Shown in pieces: positions 37,146-49,623 of a stretch of DNA of 64,000 nt; position 1 is the first letter of the stretch, and each line of letters begins with the position of its first letter. A model generated the notes under the pieces. It was not told where the DNA came from. It searched no databases and was given only the letters and a program-made list of their open reading frames with translations. A program made the translations under genes and the position numbers. Source of the DNA: Casuarina equisetifolia (lineage: Eukaryota; Streptophyta; Magnoliopsida; Fagales; Casuarinaceae); contig CM052362.1 of NCBI GenBank assembly GCA_028551475.1, forward strand, positions 2,984,166 to 3,048,165, written 5' to 3'.

Positions 37146-37362
37146 TGTAAGAGAAGGTGAAAACGGGAGAAAGGCCAGAGATGTGCAACTGAAATTCTGT
37201 ATTATGCTTGCTTAAGAAACTGTACAAGTAACATATTACATTTATAGTGCAACAACCTAGCTAATATAGGAAACTATATTTACAACGTAAATACAATATA
37301 TTGAGCATGATTCTAGTGCTCAATATGACAATGTGGTAGGTAGGATTCTGTGTACATTAACA
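37146..37362 (-). repeat. 5' LTR of copia element 2
   Basis: A 217-bp LTR ending next to target duplication AGAAG at 37363-37367. The primer site lies directly inside. Confidence 0.9.
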
Positions 37363-37367
37363 AGAAG

Positions 37368-40300
37368 TAGAAAAGATAAAAATGCATTGCTACAATCTTC
37401 TCTCATCTTGTTCACATAAGCTGAGGTGATTCAAAAGAATTGATTGACATATTACGTTCTTGGTTTTGATAATCTAAATAACCATTACAAAGGTTCATTA
37501 TAATTAATCATTTTTAGTCCTCAAATAACAAGTTTGTTTCTAACTTGCCTATAAATATTAGTTTTCGCTTTTAAGTTCACACAGATGTTTAATGGGACTT
37601 TTCCAACCACCCACTTTCCTCGTCATTTCATAATTAACAAAAATCAGCACCTCTCTCCTGGAGTCAAATGAAAAACCGCATTCTAACTGCTCCTCTTGAA
37701 AATGCTTATATTCAAATATATAATCTCAATCTCACAATTTATTTATTTGATTATTATTCTTTGTAAAGTCCAGATTATTATATAACTGTGTAAAGGGTTG
37801 CTTGACCGAGTAGCCTCCAGCTTCGTCTGAAACTTCCATCAGTCATCCTTTTCTCCACCGCTGCGTTTAATCAATCTGCAACTTGTGTGTTTTTAATCTT
37901 TTTCAGGCAGGTGGGGTGTTCTTGTCTGCGCAGTTTTCTTTTGAATGGTTGTCTTCCGAAGACTTCTTTTTCGATTTGTCCTATCTTCCCCTGATTTCTG
38001 CATTGCTATTGAGCCAAAGGCCAACAATAGAATCGTTCTGTCATCAATCTCTCTAGAGGTCTCTTTCTCTGTTTCATTCTTCTCTTCATCCTTGCAATCC
38101 ACTTGTTTCGCCCCTTCCTAGTGCACTTTCTCAACTCCCCTTCAAACTCCATCTGCAAATTTCAAAGATTTCTCTACGCATACTTTACCCGCCATTTCTT
38201 CTCACGCAAAATTGTGTTTTCCTGGTTTCCTCGATCCCTTTTCAGGGTCCAACTTCTTTTTCTCGAACTCTTAGTTATTCAATCAATTTACTTGATTTGC
38301 AGGTGACAGTGGAAATTTGATCAAAACTACCCCCGAGTGGGCGAGCTAATGCAGAAGTTAATTCAGGTGTGAATGTTGAATTCTGTGCTTTCTGTTTTGC
38401 CTCTCCTACCGTGAATGTTAAATTTGATATACAAATCCTACTCTGAATTTTACATGATGTTTTTGTGAATTCGTAAAAGAAAAAATAGTTAAATGGTGTG
38501 GTTCTTTAGTTCATTTCCCTGTCCCTCGTGTGAGTTATATACGAAATTGTTACTTCGCTTCTAATTTATTTATTTCTTTTAGTTTGTTCTTTCAGTTCCA
38601 TGATCATCTATTGTCATACTCCATGGTCACTTTTCGTCTTTGTTACACTGCACGGGAGCTGTCATTTTTTCCATGTTAGTTGTCATGGAGCTAGAGACTC
38701 CTGCCTTGTTTGAGTTTTGAATTTCATTGAAGTGACTCTTTGCTCCAGTTTACAATATCCCAAGGAAGGTAATCCGTATTGTTTCCCAGTTTTTGCCGTT
38801 GATATCTTTTTAGGCTTTTAAGTCATCTGGCCGACACTGTTTAGTCATAGGAAAAAATATTTATTTAATTTTACTATTCATTCGTATTTTTCTTTGTACT
38901 TTAAATTTATAATTAAATCCAAATTGTTAAATCAGTATATTCATTCTTAAATTTTATTAAAATTCTCTATAATTTCATTCCTTATTCTATTCCTTTATCA
39001 ATTTTTGCTTAGTTATGTTGAGTAAATTAGTATTGCATTTCTATATGATGAAGGACTCGTTATTGGCAAGAGAAGCATTTTCATGTTATTGGAAAATCTG
39101 GCAAACTCTCCCGTCCATGTGAAAGAGAATGACACTTGATTTTATTTCCATATCATTATTATTTAAACTTTATTTGCATTCATCAATTTGCGTATGATAT
39201 CAAATTTATTTAATAAGTTCCCAAGGAATGTGTGATTATTTGTTTATTACTTTGTTATGGTAATTAAACACCTCCACTACCAATTAGTTAGTGTGTCTTT
39301 CTTTGTCTCTACAATAAAAGTGATGGTAGCCATAATTCTTCCGAGGTTCAAACTTAATTTTTTTCAGCTATTGAACTATCAAAGACTAAAGCGAGTATAA
39401 AACAAGTGATTGCAAGCTAAATGATGTAATTTCTATTTAACTTGTAAAGGATAATTATATGGCTGTAAGAATGACTGTAAGAATAAATGGATGGAACAAA
39501 CATCGTACAAGTAAAAGATTTACAGGGAGTTTGTCTAATGCCCAATAGTCTATTGTCCGCTGGTCGTTTGAGTTTGGCTCTGGGGATGCCCAAACCACTT
39601 CAATTTAACATGTCTACTTTTTGAATTCTTAAGAGAAACAAAAGTAAAATGGTAAATTGGGTGGCTCTAATTGTTCCTGTCATCTTCTGCTACTCTGCTT
39701 TCGTACTCGTATGTAACTTTTTATTTTTTACTCTCACCACAATTCATTGCCGTACACCCTTTTACGCTTGCATTGTCCTTTTTACTTTCATGACAACTTA
39801 TTATTGTTCAATGTGGTATCTTTCATGTTTGTGGTGCGGCATTCCCCAAGTGCCCTCCTGTTTTTCACATTAATGCTTGTGGAAGACTGATACTTGCTCT
39901 TGGTTTTGGTCTATGTGCTTTGACTTGATCTTGAGTTTCAATCTAGTAATTCTTTCCTCCAGTTCATCTTCCATCTTCTTCCATCCCCAGGAAAACTACA
40001 TTTTTTTCCCCATCTTTACCAATGATCTATTCTCTTTTTAGTTTCTGGGTATCTTTTCCTTTGGTTTGAGCAAATATTGAAAAAAAATAAAAAAAAAACA
40101 GAAGGAGAGGGGAGAAAAATCTGAAAGAAGAATGCTCTCTGCTGCTTCTACTCATCTTTATCGACTTTACTTGTTTTTGAGTTCCATTCCAGTGACTGGT
40201 TGCTCAATATAGCAGTTCCAACCTTTTATTTCATTTTGATCCAAAAGCAGGAAACGGTTCTTAATATCTACAACTTATCCTGGTTTCATCCATAAATGGG

Positions 40301-41159
40301 GAAACACACACTATGAGAGGAAGGGAAAGGGTAGCATTTTTCTGTAAGGAAAAAGAGTAGATAAAAGAGAATGGTTTTGGAGAAGTGACAGAGTGTGGAG
40401 AAAATAAGAGGGGCACGGCAGTGACAACTAGAAATTTCAGTTAAATTACCAAGGGTTTTAGTTGATTTGGTATAAGTTCTCTTCATCCTTGCAATCTAGT
40501 TGTTTTGCAACTTTTTACTATACTTCGAAGGAACTGTTTGAGATGCATATCCCATGTTGGTAAAGTGAGGATGTCCTCATAAGATGTCAGATTTTCTAAC
40601 TCATCACCTTAAGGTTTTAGTAAGGCCCTCAAATTTAAGAGGAACAATAAACTTGCAAGCTCTTAGTTTTTCAAATTAATTTAATTGTTTTTTACATTAT
40701 TTTGAGTATTCAGTGAAAATTACTCGAGTAGAGGATCTAAAGCAAAAATTAATTCAGGTGTAAGTTACTTATAGTTTCTCTTAATTTCATTTCTTTTTTA
40801 CTTTTCTGAATATCTTTGACAATTTGGTATTAGTTTGTCATTTCAGTTCCATGATAATTTATTTTCATACTCTATAATCACTTCAAATCTTTGTTACATA
40901 GCAGGGAAATCGTACTTTGTTCCATGTTAATTCTTATGGAAAGAAGTTATATTTATTTGGTTTTTGATTTTATTGCAGTGACCCTTTGCTTCAGTCATCA
41001 ATATCCAAGGAAGCTCCTCCTTTCGTTTCCTAGTGTGTGGCAGCTATTTATTCTCATTGCACTTCTAAGTATCTTTCTCTTGGTTTTAAGTTAAAAAAGA
41101 AAAAAAAAAAAAAGAAGGAAAAATAGGGCAAAAGGAAAGGAGGAAAAAAAATTGAAAGA
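37368..41159. promoter_or_regulatory. Degenerate NLR leader modules, first part
   Basis: There is no intact gene. A piece at 37640-37740 matches a foldback arm. 37800-38420 matches 42220-42830 (phrases 'gcgtttaatcaat.tgcaactt', 'atcaaaactac.c', 'gaagttaattcag'). 38580-38860 and 40840-41090 match 42900-43160 ('gttccatgataat', 'gtcattttttccatgtta', 'atatcccaaggaagg'). 39400-40480 matches 15780-16720 upstream of NLR2. The order repeats, so these are stacked copies of the NLR promoter/leader without genes behind them. Confidence 0.5.
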
Positions 41160-41250
41160 TATTGCGGTTGGGTAAAAAAACTTATTGAGTAAGTAGTTGA
41201 ACCAATTGGACGTTGGCTATGCTATTCATTTCAATGTGGTAGCAATTAGC
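41160..41250 (+). pseudogene. Dead first-exon stub of an NLR
   Basis: After a purine-rich run, the sequence aligns with the first 30 codons of NLR4. Shared elements are 'aacca.ttggacg.tgg', 'tgttattcatttca' and 'ggtagcaa', i.e. the EPVGRWLCYSFQYGSN region. The frame is closed by stops at once, and homology ends at about 41250, after which a leader-like sequence resumes. It is therefore a start exon of a gene whose remainder is deleted. Confidence 0.75.
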
Positions 41251-43227
41251 AAAACCATTCTTTCCATCATTCATCAATCTCAAGCACTTCTCTTCCATCA
41301 GTGATTCCATTCTTTCTTGCAATTGATTTGTTTGGTCACTTCCTGTTGCAATACTCCATTTTGCCACTTTACTAGGAGTACTCCTCAAGCTTCACTTCTC
41401 GCACTTAATCATCATTTCATCTCTCCTTGAGATTTCTCTGGCTGTTTTGTTTTTCTTGTAACTCTTTGTTTTTCTGAGGAGCATACTTCAGTTCAGGAGT
41501 TATATTTTCTATCCCATTAAAAAAAATTACACAGCTGGATTTAATATTTCTAGCAATACCACCTGTCATTTTTTTTTTTTCTGAAGCTACTGACAACTGG
41601 AGAGGCTGATGAAGAATTAATGCTGGTATGGAAGTTTAGTTTTGCACCTTTTATCTTGCCTATATGATGTTAGCAATGTGGATTTAAGGTAATGGGATTA
41701 TGAATCATTAAAGGACAAATGAGAGCAGTTAATCTGATTATCATGTAATCTATATGTTATAGTGTGAATTAAATATAGAATTTTTCGTTTAACTTGATAT
41801 TTTCTTTCTTCCTTTTTAATGACTTTCACGATTCACTCTTAGCTTGGTCTTTTCCTGTACTCCCAACCGTCCTCTTGATTTTCTTACTAATTATTATAAA
41901 ATGAAAGGTACTGTTCTTAGTCTTCGTGTATATGCTTAACTTGGTTTTGAATTTCATTGTAGGGACTCTCTGTTTTTGATTTACATGCTTTGACCTTTCA
42001 AAAATACTCAGTACTGGATAACCTTTCGAAGACATTAATGCAGGTAGGTATGAAAGTCAGGCTCACACTTTTTTCTATTTTGCCTATATCATGTTGATCA
42101 ACGCAGCTTAAAGTGATGTGATTATGACTTCTCCAAGGGAACTCCTTTTTTGTTTACTTGTTACTGCGAGAAACAGAGAGAATAAGTGGTGCATCATTGT
42201 CCCAATCACTTCTTCTATTTGTGTCTAATGCGTTTAATCAATATGCAACTTTTCTGGTGGGTTATGTATCTTTTTTTTTTTTTTTTCTCTTCTGAGTAGT
42301 GGTGGGTTTATGTCTCTGCCTTTTTCTTTTCAATGGTTGTTTTCATGATATCTTGCACGACTTCCCTTTTGATTTGGTCGAATTTTTCCTGTTACTTCTC
42401 CAGCATTGTTGAGGCAAAGGAGTAAATAAAAGGAGTCATTTGAAGTGAGAAATTGAGTCGTGCACTAGATGACTGCTGAGAGAGCAATACTATTGATGAC
42501 CGAAGCAAATGACTCCTTTTATTTACTCATTTGCCTCAACAATGCTGGAGAAGTTGCCAGAAACTATTTGGCAAAGTCCATCTTCAAATCTAAAAGATTT
42601 TTCTACCATTACTAACTCCTGATCCATCATTTCATCTAACACAACGTTGTGTCTTCCTGCTTGCCTTTATACCTTCAAAAGAGCAAAATTTTCTTTCTCA
42701 ACCTGTCGAAATTTCTCAAGGTCTTACTTCTGCAAATTAATTTACTTTATTTGGATGAGACTTTTAGTATTTAATCAAAACTACTCTAGTGGAGGAGCCA
42801 ACAAAGAAATTAATTCAGATGGAGTTATATGCAATCCCTTTCATTGCATTTTTTTTCTTCTCTTTTTTTCTGAATGACTTTTCTGATTTAGTTTTACTGT
42901 CAGTTCAGTTCCATGATAATATCTTTTTGGTAACCCATGGTCACCTTCAATTTTTATTACACGGCATGGGAACTGTCCTACTGTGGTTCCATGCTAATTT
43001 TCATGGGAGAAGGTTCGTAGATTTGCTTAAATTGGTTTCTAATTTTATTGCAGTGGCGCTTTGCTTCAGCCAGGATATCCAAGGAAGGTCCTCTTTGTAG
43101 TTTCAAGTTTCTGCTGGTGCTTTTTTCTCCTTGTAGTTCCTAAATATATTTTTCTTGGTTCTAAGGAAAAATCGAAAAAAAGAGGAAAAGGAAAGGAGGA
43201 CAAGAGAAAAAAAAGATATAAAGAAGA
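41251..43227. promoter_or_regulatory. NLR4 upstream region with further leader modules
   Basis: Leader-type pieces recur at 41390-41650, 41820-42060 (like 21170-21380 upstream of NLR3), 42220-42830 and 42900-43227. The last ends in a purine run at the NLR4 start. A long hairpin, listed separately, lies at 42394-42554. Promoter activity is inferred from position only. Confidence 0.5.
42394..42554. repeat. Near-perfect inverted repeat, 49-bp arms
   Basis: 42394-42442 (acttctccagcattgttgag...) is the reverse complement of 42506-42554 with one mismatch seen. The loop is 63 bp. If transcribed it would fold into a long stem. It has no target duplication that I can see, and the left arm belongs to the leader module shared with 37930-38020, so the right arm looks like a local inverted copy. 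Confidence 0.85.
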
Positions 43228-46200
43228 ATGGACGTTGTTATTTCAATTGCAGCAAAAATTGCTGAGTACACGGTTGAACCAGTTGGACGGTGGTTGTGTT
43301 ATTCATTTCAGTACGGTAGCAACATTGAGAATTTGAAGAATCGGGTAAAGGAATTGGAGGGTCCTAGAGATAGGGTGAAACATGATATTGAAGCTGCTCG
43401 CAGAAATGCTGAAGAAATTGAAACTGATGTGAACGCTTGGCTGGAAAAGGTGGATCAGATTATACAAAAGGCCAAAGAAGTTCTTGAAAGTGAAGATAAA
43501 GGTAGTTTGAGATTCGCCAATGGGGAATCCTTAACCTGAAGCAACGGCATCAGCTAAGCCGGAAAGCGAAGAAGATAGTGCAAGGTGTTGATGATGACAA
43601 AATCCTGGAAAAAGGAAATTTTAAGAGAGTTTCCTACCGTCCTGCACCAGAGAGGATGGTGACTTCGACATATAGAAATTACTTAAGCTTTGAGTCAAGA
43701 AAGTCAACTATGATAGAACTTTTGGCAGCACTGAAGGATACTAATATCAACCTGATTGGTGTGTGGGGTATGGGGGCTGTTGGAAAGAGCATGCTAGTGA
43801 ATGAAGTTGCTCGGCAAGCCAAGGAGGACAAGTTATTCGATGAGGTGGCTGTGGCAGATGTGACGCAACACTCAGATATTAGAAGAATTCAAGGAGAAAT
43901 CGCAGATACGTTAGATGTAAAGTTTGATGTGGAAACTGAACGTGGAAGAGCAAGGCATCTAATGGAGAGACTAACTAGAGACAAGAAGATACTAGTTGTT
44001 CTCGATGACATTTGGAAGAGACTTGATTTAGAGGAAATAGGAATTCCTTGTAAGGGATGCCAAGTAGTGTTGATATCTAGAAATCGTGATATATTACGCC
44101 AATTGGACACCCATAGGGATTTTGGACTTGAAACCTTGCCCCAAGATGAAGCATGGAATTTATTTGAAATGATGGTGGGTATGTCTCTCCAGGGTCCACG
44201 ATTTTTGGACATAGCAACTGAGCTAGCTAAAAAATGTGCAGGCCTTCCAATTGCTCTAACAACGGTTTCTAATGCATTAAAAGCTAAGAGTTTAGAGATA
44301 TGGAAGGATGCCCTTCGGCAACTTGAAAGACCCACTTCGGAACACCTCACAGAAATGCAATCAACCATATATAAGTCTGTAAGGGTTAGTTATGACTATC
44401 TTCAAAGTCACGAAATGAAGTATTTCTTTTTTTATTGTGCTATGATGCTAGGCTACCACATATGGCATAGTGATTTGTTGCAATATTGTCATGGTTTGGG
44501 TTTATTTTCTCGCATTAATACATTGGAAGAAGCGAGAAATAATATCCATAGGCTAGTTTGGTCTCTGAAAGACTTTGGGTTGTTGCAAGATTGTCAGTCC
44601 CTAGGTTGTTCCCAAAAAAATGAGCATTGTCATATGCACAACGTTGTTCGTGATGTTGCTAGATCAATTGCATTAGAGGATCATAATATGATTTTTGTGG
44701 GGGTTAAAGACAAACTTAAAGGGAATAATGAGGATGTACTCCAAAGATGCAAGGAATTATATATTGATGGAGGCATCCATGAACTTCCTAATAATGTGAA
44801 ATTATTAGAATTAAGGCTCTTGTTTATAAATGCAAAAGGTGGTCTTTTGCAAATCTCTGATGCCTTCTTTTAGGAGGTGAAAAAGCTCAGAGTTTTGGAT
44901 TTTACAAATGTGAAACTTTCATCACTTCCTCCGTCATTTCTTTTCCTTACTAGCCTTCGAACTTTGTGTTTCTATAACTGTGTGTTGGAAGATATAACTA
45001 TAATTGGAAAGCTTGAGAATTTAGAAATTCTTAGCCTTTGTGGATCCAACATTTCAGAATTACCTAAAGACATTGGGTTGTTAACTCATTTGCGACAATT
45101 GGATTTGAGTCTTTGTTCCAAACTTGAAGTAATTCCACCTAATGTGCTATCTAGCTTGGTGGAATTAGAAGAGTTGTATATGGGAGGCACTTCCATTCAA
45201 TGGGAGGCTAAAGATGTTGATAATGAAAGAGATAATGCTAGCCTCGTTGAGCTAAAGCATTTGTCACGGTTGGTTACTTTAGAATTACATATTCGAGATG
45301 CTCATATTTTGCCAGAAGATCTATTGTTTGAAAAGTTGGAAAGATACAAAATACTCATAGGAGATGTTTGGAAATGGTCTAATATGCAAGGAAATCCAAG
45401 AACCTTGAAAGTGAAAAGTAATATGAGTAATAAGTTAGAAGTTGGAATTAGAAATTTGTTGAAGAAAGTGGAATATCTTTGTTTAGATGAATTAAAAGGG
45501 ATTAATAGTATTGTATTAGAATTAGATAAGGAAGGCTTTCAACATCTTAAGCACCTTCAAATCCAAAATAATCAGGAGATAAAATTTATTATCGACTCAA
45601 GGATCTCAGTTATTGCTTTTTCTTCCTTGGAAACACTTCTTCTTCAAGATATGATCAATTTAGAAGTGATTTATCATGGTCAATTTTCTTCAAAAACCTT
45701 TGATAAGCTGAGAGTTGTAAAAATGACTGGTTGTCATAGATTAAAATATTTCATCTCATCAACTATAGCTTGTGGCCTATCACAGTTGGAGGAATTGCAA
45801 ATAACAGACTGCATCAATATGGTTGCAATAATTGTGGAAGAAGAAGGCCAAAAAGAAGAAAAACATATGGTCTTGTTCCCTAAATTGCGTGGCTTGGTAT
45901 TGCTCAATCTTCCAAAGCTTGAGTGTTTCTTAAGCCTACAAAATTCATGTACAACCAATGCTGGAGAAATCATTTCAAAGGACAAGCTTGATTGCTACAT
46001 GCAAATTCTACATGGAAAGGTATACTAAAGTCCAATTCATTTAACCACTTATCTCACTCACTCAATGTAAGTATACGTAGATGTATGAAAGACATTGTTT
46101 CATAGATAAAAATTTCATCATATTAATAAATAAATTTTAATCCCCAAATGATAATGAATAAGCATATATTAGCTTATGCATTTTTTAGGTTGTTGAATGA

Positions 46201-49200
46201 TAAAGAAATATTTGTCATGCATTGGGTAATGACTATATTTCTCAATGGAAAAAATGAAGTAGTTGATACAATCAAGATGAGACCTCTCTATTACTAATCC
46301 TTTTAGTAGTTTGGCTTTTCTACCCATCCACTTATTTTTGCTAAACTCTCTACTTTATGGTAATACATCCAAAAGTTAGCCCACTTAATTGGAAAATGTA
46401 TTGTTTCTAGTTCATGTATTAAGATAATTTTCAAATTTATGATGTGGATATATAATTCACAATGTCCAAATGGCGGTGGAGAAAGTACCAACTACATGTT
46501 GCAAAGACATTTTTGAAATGAAATGTGACAGTGTATTTTAGAGGTTTCATAACATTAGGGGCCTTTTTTTGTTTGCAAGTGCTATTTATTTATTTTCTCA
46601 AATAAAATATTAGAATAAAATATAAGAATTATACTTTATATCTAAGCCATAATTTTTTTATCCCTTGTACACCATAAATAAGCAGCTCAAGAAATTTATG
46701 AATTGTACTAGTAACTAATAACAAACTCCTTCTGTGACATGCTTTGAACTGTAGTCAAATAAAACTTCGATTCTTCCCTCAAATGACGAGGAATAATACA
46801 CATACAAATAGCATGTGCATCTCTTTTTGTTGTTAAAGCATAAAGATTTAACTGTTACCCTAGCTTGTGATTCCCAAACTGGAAAAATTGGAATTGTCCT
46901 CAAAACACTATGTATTTAAGCTTTCCATAACTTTAAGTGTTATTATTATTATTTTTCTTTCTGCAAGTGCATTTATCTATTTTGAAGCAGGATCTTACAA
47001 TAATATTTGAGCATAACATGTAATTCTCTATTTGTTTTTAGCCTCTATTATATGTAAGCCACCATTTTTTTATTCTTTATAAACTAAAAATAAGTAGCTC
47101 AAAAATTTATGAATAATGCTAGTAATTAATAACAACCATGTGCTGACTTTCCTCTCATCGTATGCTTTGAAACGGTGGTCAAAGGAACTATGTTTCTCTC
47201 CTTTAATGATAGAATAATATGCATGGCCGTCGTGCGTTTTTTCAATTGCTAAACTATAAGGATCTAACTGTTGCTGCAGCCGGTGTTCTCCAAATTGGAA
47301 AAACTGGAACTATCCTCAATACACTGGGGAGATGTACGACAAAAAAAACAAGAGGCGAGTTCCTCGTGCAGATTCACAAGCATGCCAACAATTTCCTGGT
47401 TTCAAAGCTTGGTGTCTTTGATTGTGCATGGCTCTGGTAACATAGAGCGTTTGCTATCATTATCTACAGCTAAATCAATGGTGCAGCTCAAATCTCTTGA
47501 AATACGGGAATGTAATATTATGGAAGAAGTACTACTCACAGGAGATTTTGGAGGAGTAGAAGAAATAATTCCTAATACATTGTTCCCTCAACTAGAAACT
47601 GTCCTTGATTGAACTCCCATTTCTCAAGTGGTTTTGCAAAGGAAGTAAAATTGAATTTCCATCCTTGAAGGAGCTGAAGATAGAAGGTTGCCCTAAATTC
47701 ATGACATTCATATGCAAACTTGATAGTTCTGGTATGACAGTCAATAAGGAACTCATGGATAGAAGTGCAAATGAAAGCTCATATTCTGTCATAGAGCCTC
47801 TCTTCAATGAAATGGTAAATCTTTTTTCACTTATTTTGTTGTTTTTTCTTTGTAATTTAGTCTAAAATTGAAAGTTAAATACCTTTGGCGAGAGATGAAT
47901 CTTAAATAGAGCCTCTCTCCAAAGTTAAATAAATGAGACGAATCTTGCAGGTTGTTTTCCCCAAGTTGGAAGAGTTGAGAATCTCCCATATTGTTGACTT
48001 GAAAAGGATATGGCATGATCAATTTATTGAGAACTCCTTTTGCAAGCTTCAGACTTTGATAATTGAATCTTGTGAAAATCTTACAAACGTCTTCCAGGCT
48101 CACGTGCTGGCTAGATTTCAGAGACTAAGTCGGCTTAAAATATCTGATTGTGAGTCAATTCAAGAAGTGTTTGAATTGCAAGGATTTAATGACGAAGGGA
48201 CGCTCGCTGTGACAGCCATTCCATTGAAATGGTTGATTCTTCTTGAACTACCCAAACTGCAGTATGTTTGGAGTAAGGACCCCCATCAAATTTTTACATT
48301 TCAAGATTTACAAGAGGTATATGTCAGGGGATGTGAAAGTTTAAAAAGTTTATTTATGGCCTCTGTGGCTAGATCCCTTCCACAATTGGAGATACTCTCG
48401 ATACACGATTGTGGTGTGGAGGAAATTGTTCCAAGGGAAGACGAGGCACTGGCAGTAGATAGGCTTGCATTCCCTCGAGTAACTCACCTAGCTCTTCGGG
48501 GGCTACCAAGGATGGAGCAGTTTTACCCAGGATTGTATACCGCAGAATGGCCAAATCTGAAAAAAATTTGGGTGCAAGGGTGTCCATTTGATCCTACACT
48601 TTCAAGCCTTGAAGAAGAACCCGAAGAGAGCCACCAGGAGACCTCCAATAAAAAACTCTATTTTATGGTTGATAAGGTAAGAGCCACTAACTTATCTCAT
48701 AAAATGTCCATGCATTTACCTTAGGGCGATTGAACCTATCTTCCTTGCCATCTCTTAAATCTTATCTCCTAGAGAAAGGAAAACTTGACATAGTCAATTG
48801 GAAATGTGATATGACTTCTCTCTCTTTCTCTCTCGTTTACCACTTCGCCAGGGACATGGCTTTCTCATAATTTATTCTTGGGACAACTTTATAATTAAAT
48901 ACAATGAGGGATTATATTTAAGATTAAGCGAAAACAAAGGGTAATTTCGCAATTTTGCAAAATTATCTTATTGCTCGCAAACTTGCTGTTGTTTGCTAAA
49001 TTTGCAAAGAAGTAAAAGAACCGAAGCAGCATAGAGACAGAGAAGGAGATGGATATTAAGACAGCTTCATTCACCTCAAAATGATTTAAAAGCTAGGTTA
49101 TGACTAGACTGCGACAAAAAACCAGCCCTGACGCGTGCGCAACGCACTCTGCTCGACGATATTTATTATTCTGCTTTATTTATATTCTATATTGCCAATT

Positions 49201-49623
49201 TGATGAACTTTGCTCGCGATGAACTAGTGGAGTTTGGAGTTAAGAGTTATTAATCCAAAAAATTGGTATTTTATCTGTTTTAATTATTCGTTATTGATGG
49301 TTAAATTTATGTATTCAGATTTTGCATTACATAATAGATTCGCTATTTTGGCTAGTCTGATTAATTTTTAAGAAAATTAAAATGTTTTGTTTAAATCGAA
49401 AATCAGGGGGTCTTTTGGATGCTTATTTAGTGACTCAACATTTTATTAAATATGTTTTTGACTATTTTAGATTATGAGAATTCTATTTCAAATATAGTAG
49501 AATTTCCATTGTTTGTCTTGGTTTGATGTTTAATTGTGTTTTCTTGGTTAGGCTCAAGCCAAATGCGTCGATTCCATGAGAGAATTTGTGGAAGATATCA
49601 ATTACTCGGGTAAGCAAATTTAG
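43228..49623 (+). pseudogene. NLR4: CNL gene with three lesions, otherwise complete
   Basis: A tandem duplicate of NLR3 with the same exon plan: 43228-46019, 47280-47814, 47951-48676, 49552-49609/49623. Exon 3 is 726 bp in both genes, and the exon-4 piece is 58 bp up to GGTAAG in both. The coiled coil is at the start. The P-loop reads GMGAVGKSM (A, S and M replace the usual G, T and T but keep GxxxxGKS), kinase-2 is VVLDDIW, and GLPIAL is present. The MHD site reads MHN (about 44634-44642). LRRs follow. The lesions are a 1-nt loss near 43533, which shifts the frame just after the coiled coil; TAG at 44871-44873, where NLR3 has CAA; and a 2-nt loss near 47595 (exon 2 is 535 bp against 537). 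It is probably a recent pseudogene. A sequencing or assembly error at these points, or an allele-specific state, is the alternative. Confidence 0.85.
46020..47279 (+). other. Intron 1 of NLR4
   Basis: About 1260 bp. It carries a partial copy of the exon-2 start at 46868-46900 ('cccaaactggaaaaattgg'), so part of the intron and exon start has been duplicated internally. 46940-47230 repeats the kind of sequence found at 46560-46860. No separate gene. Confidence 0.6.

Larger units (their letters stand above)
31940..37362 (-). mobile_element. Ty1/copia LTR retrotransposon 2 (broken)
   Basis: A copia fossil on the minus strand, 5423 bp long. The LTRs are 217 bp (37146-37362 is the 5' LTR in its own sense, 31940-32156 the 3' LTR), with TG...CA ends and target duplication AGAAG at 31935-31939 and 37363-37367. 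The primer site (TGGTATCCCAGCC in its sense) lies directly inside the 5' LTR, ending at 37145. The parts in its own order are: gag about 36820-35530 with a CX2C zinc knuckle (CSYCHKPGHTRDVC), protease/GAG-pre-integrase about 35520-34900, integrase about 34900-34100 (TPQQNGAVERKHRH), reverse transcriptase about 33310-32760 (YVDD), and RNase H 32754-32281 (SSAEAEYRAM). It is broken, with perhaps five to ten interruptions. The LTRs differ at about 5 of 217 sites (about 2.3%), so it is probably younger than element 1. The long + strand frames over 33277-36673 are shadows of it. Confidence 0.93.

Noticed and set aside
41182-41388. Minus-strand 68-residue frame
   Set aside because: It overlaps the antisense of the dead NLR start exon and leader sequence, so it is a chance frame.
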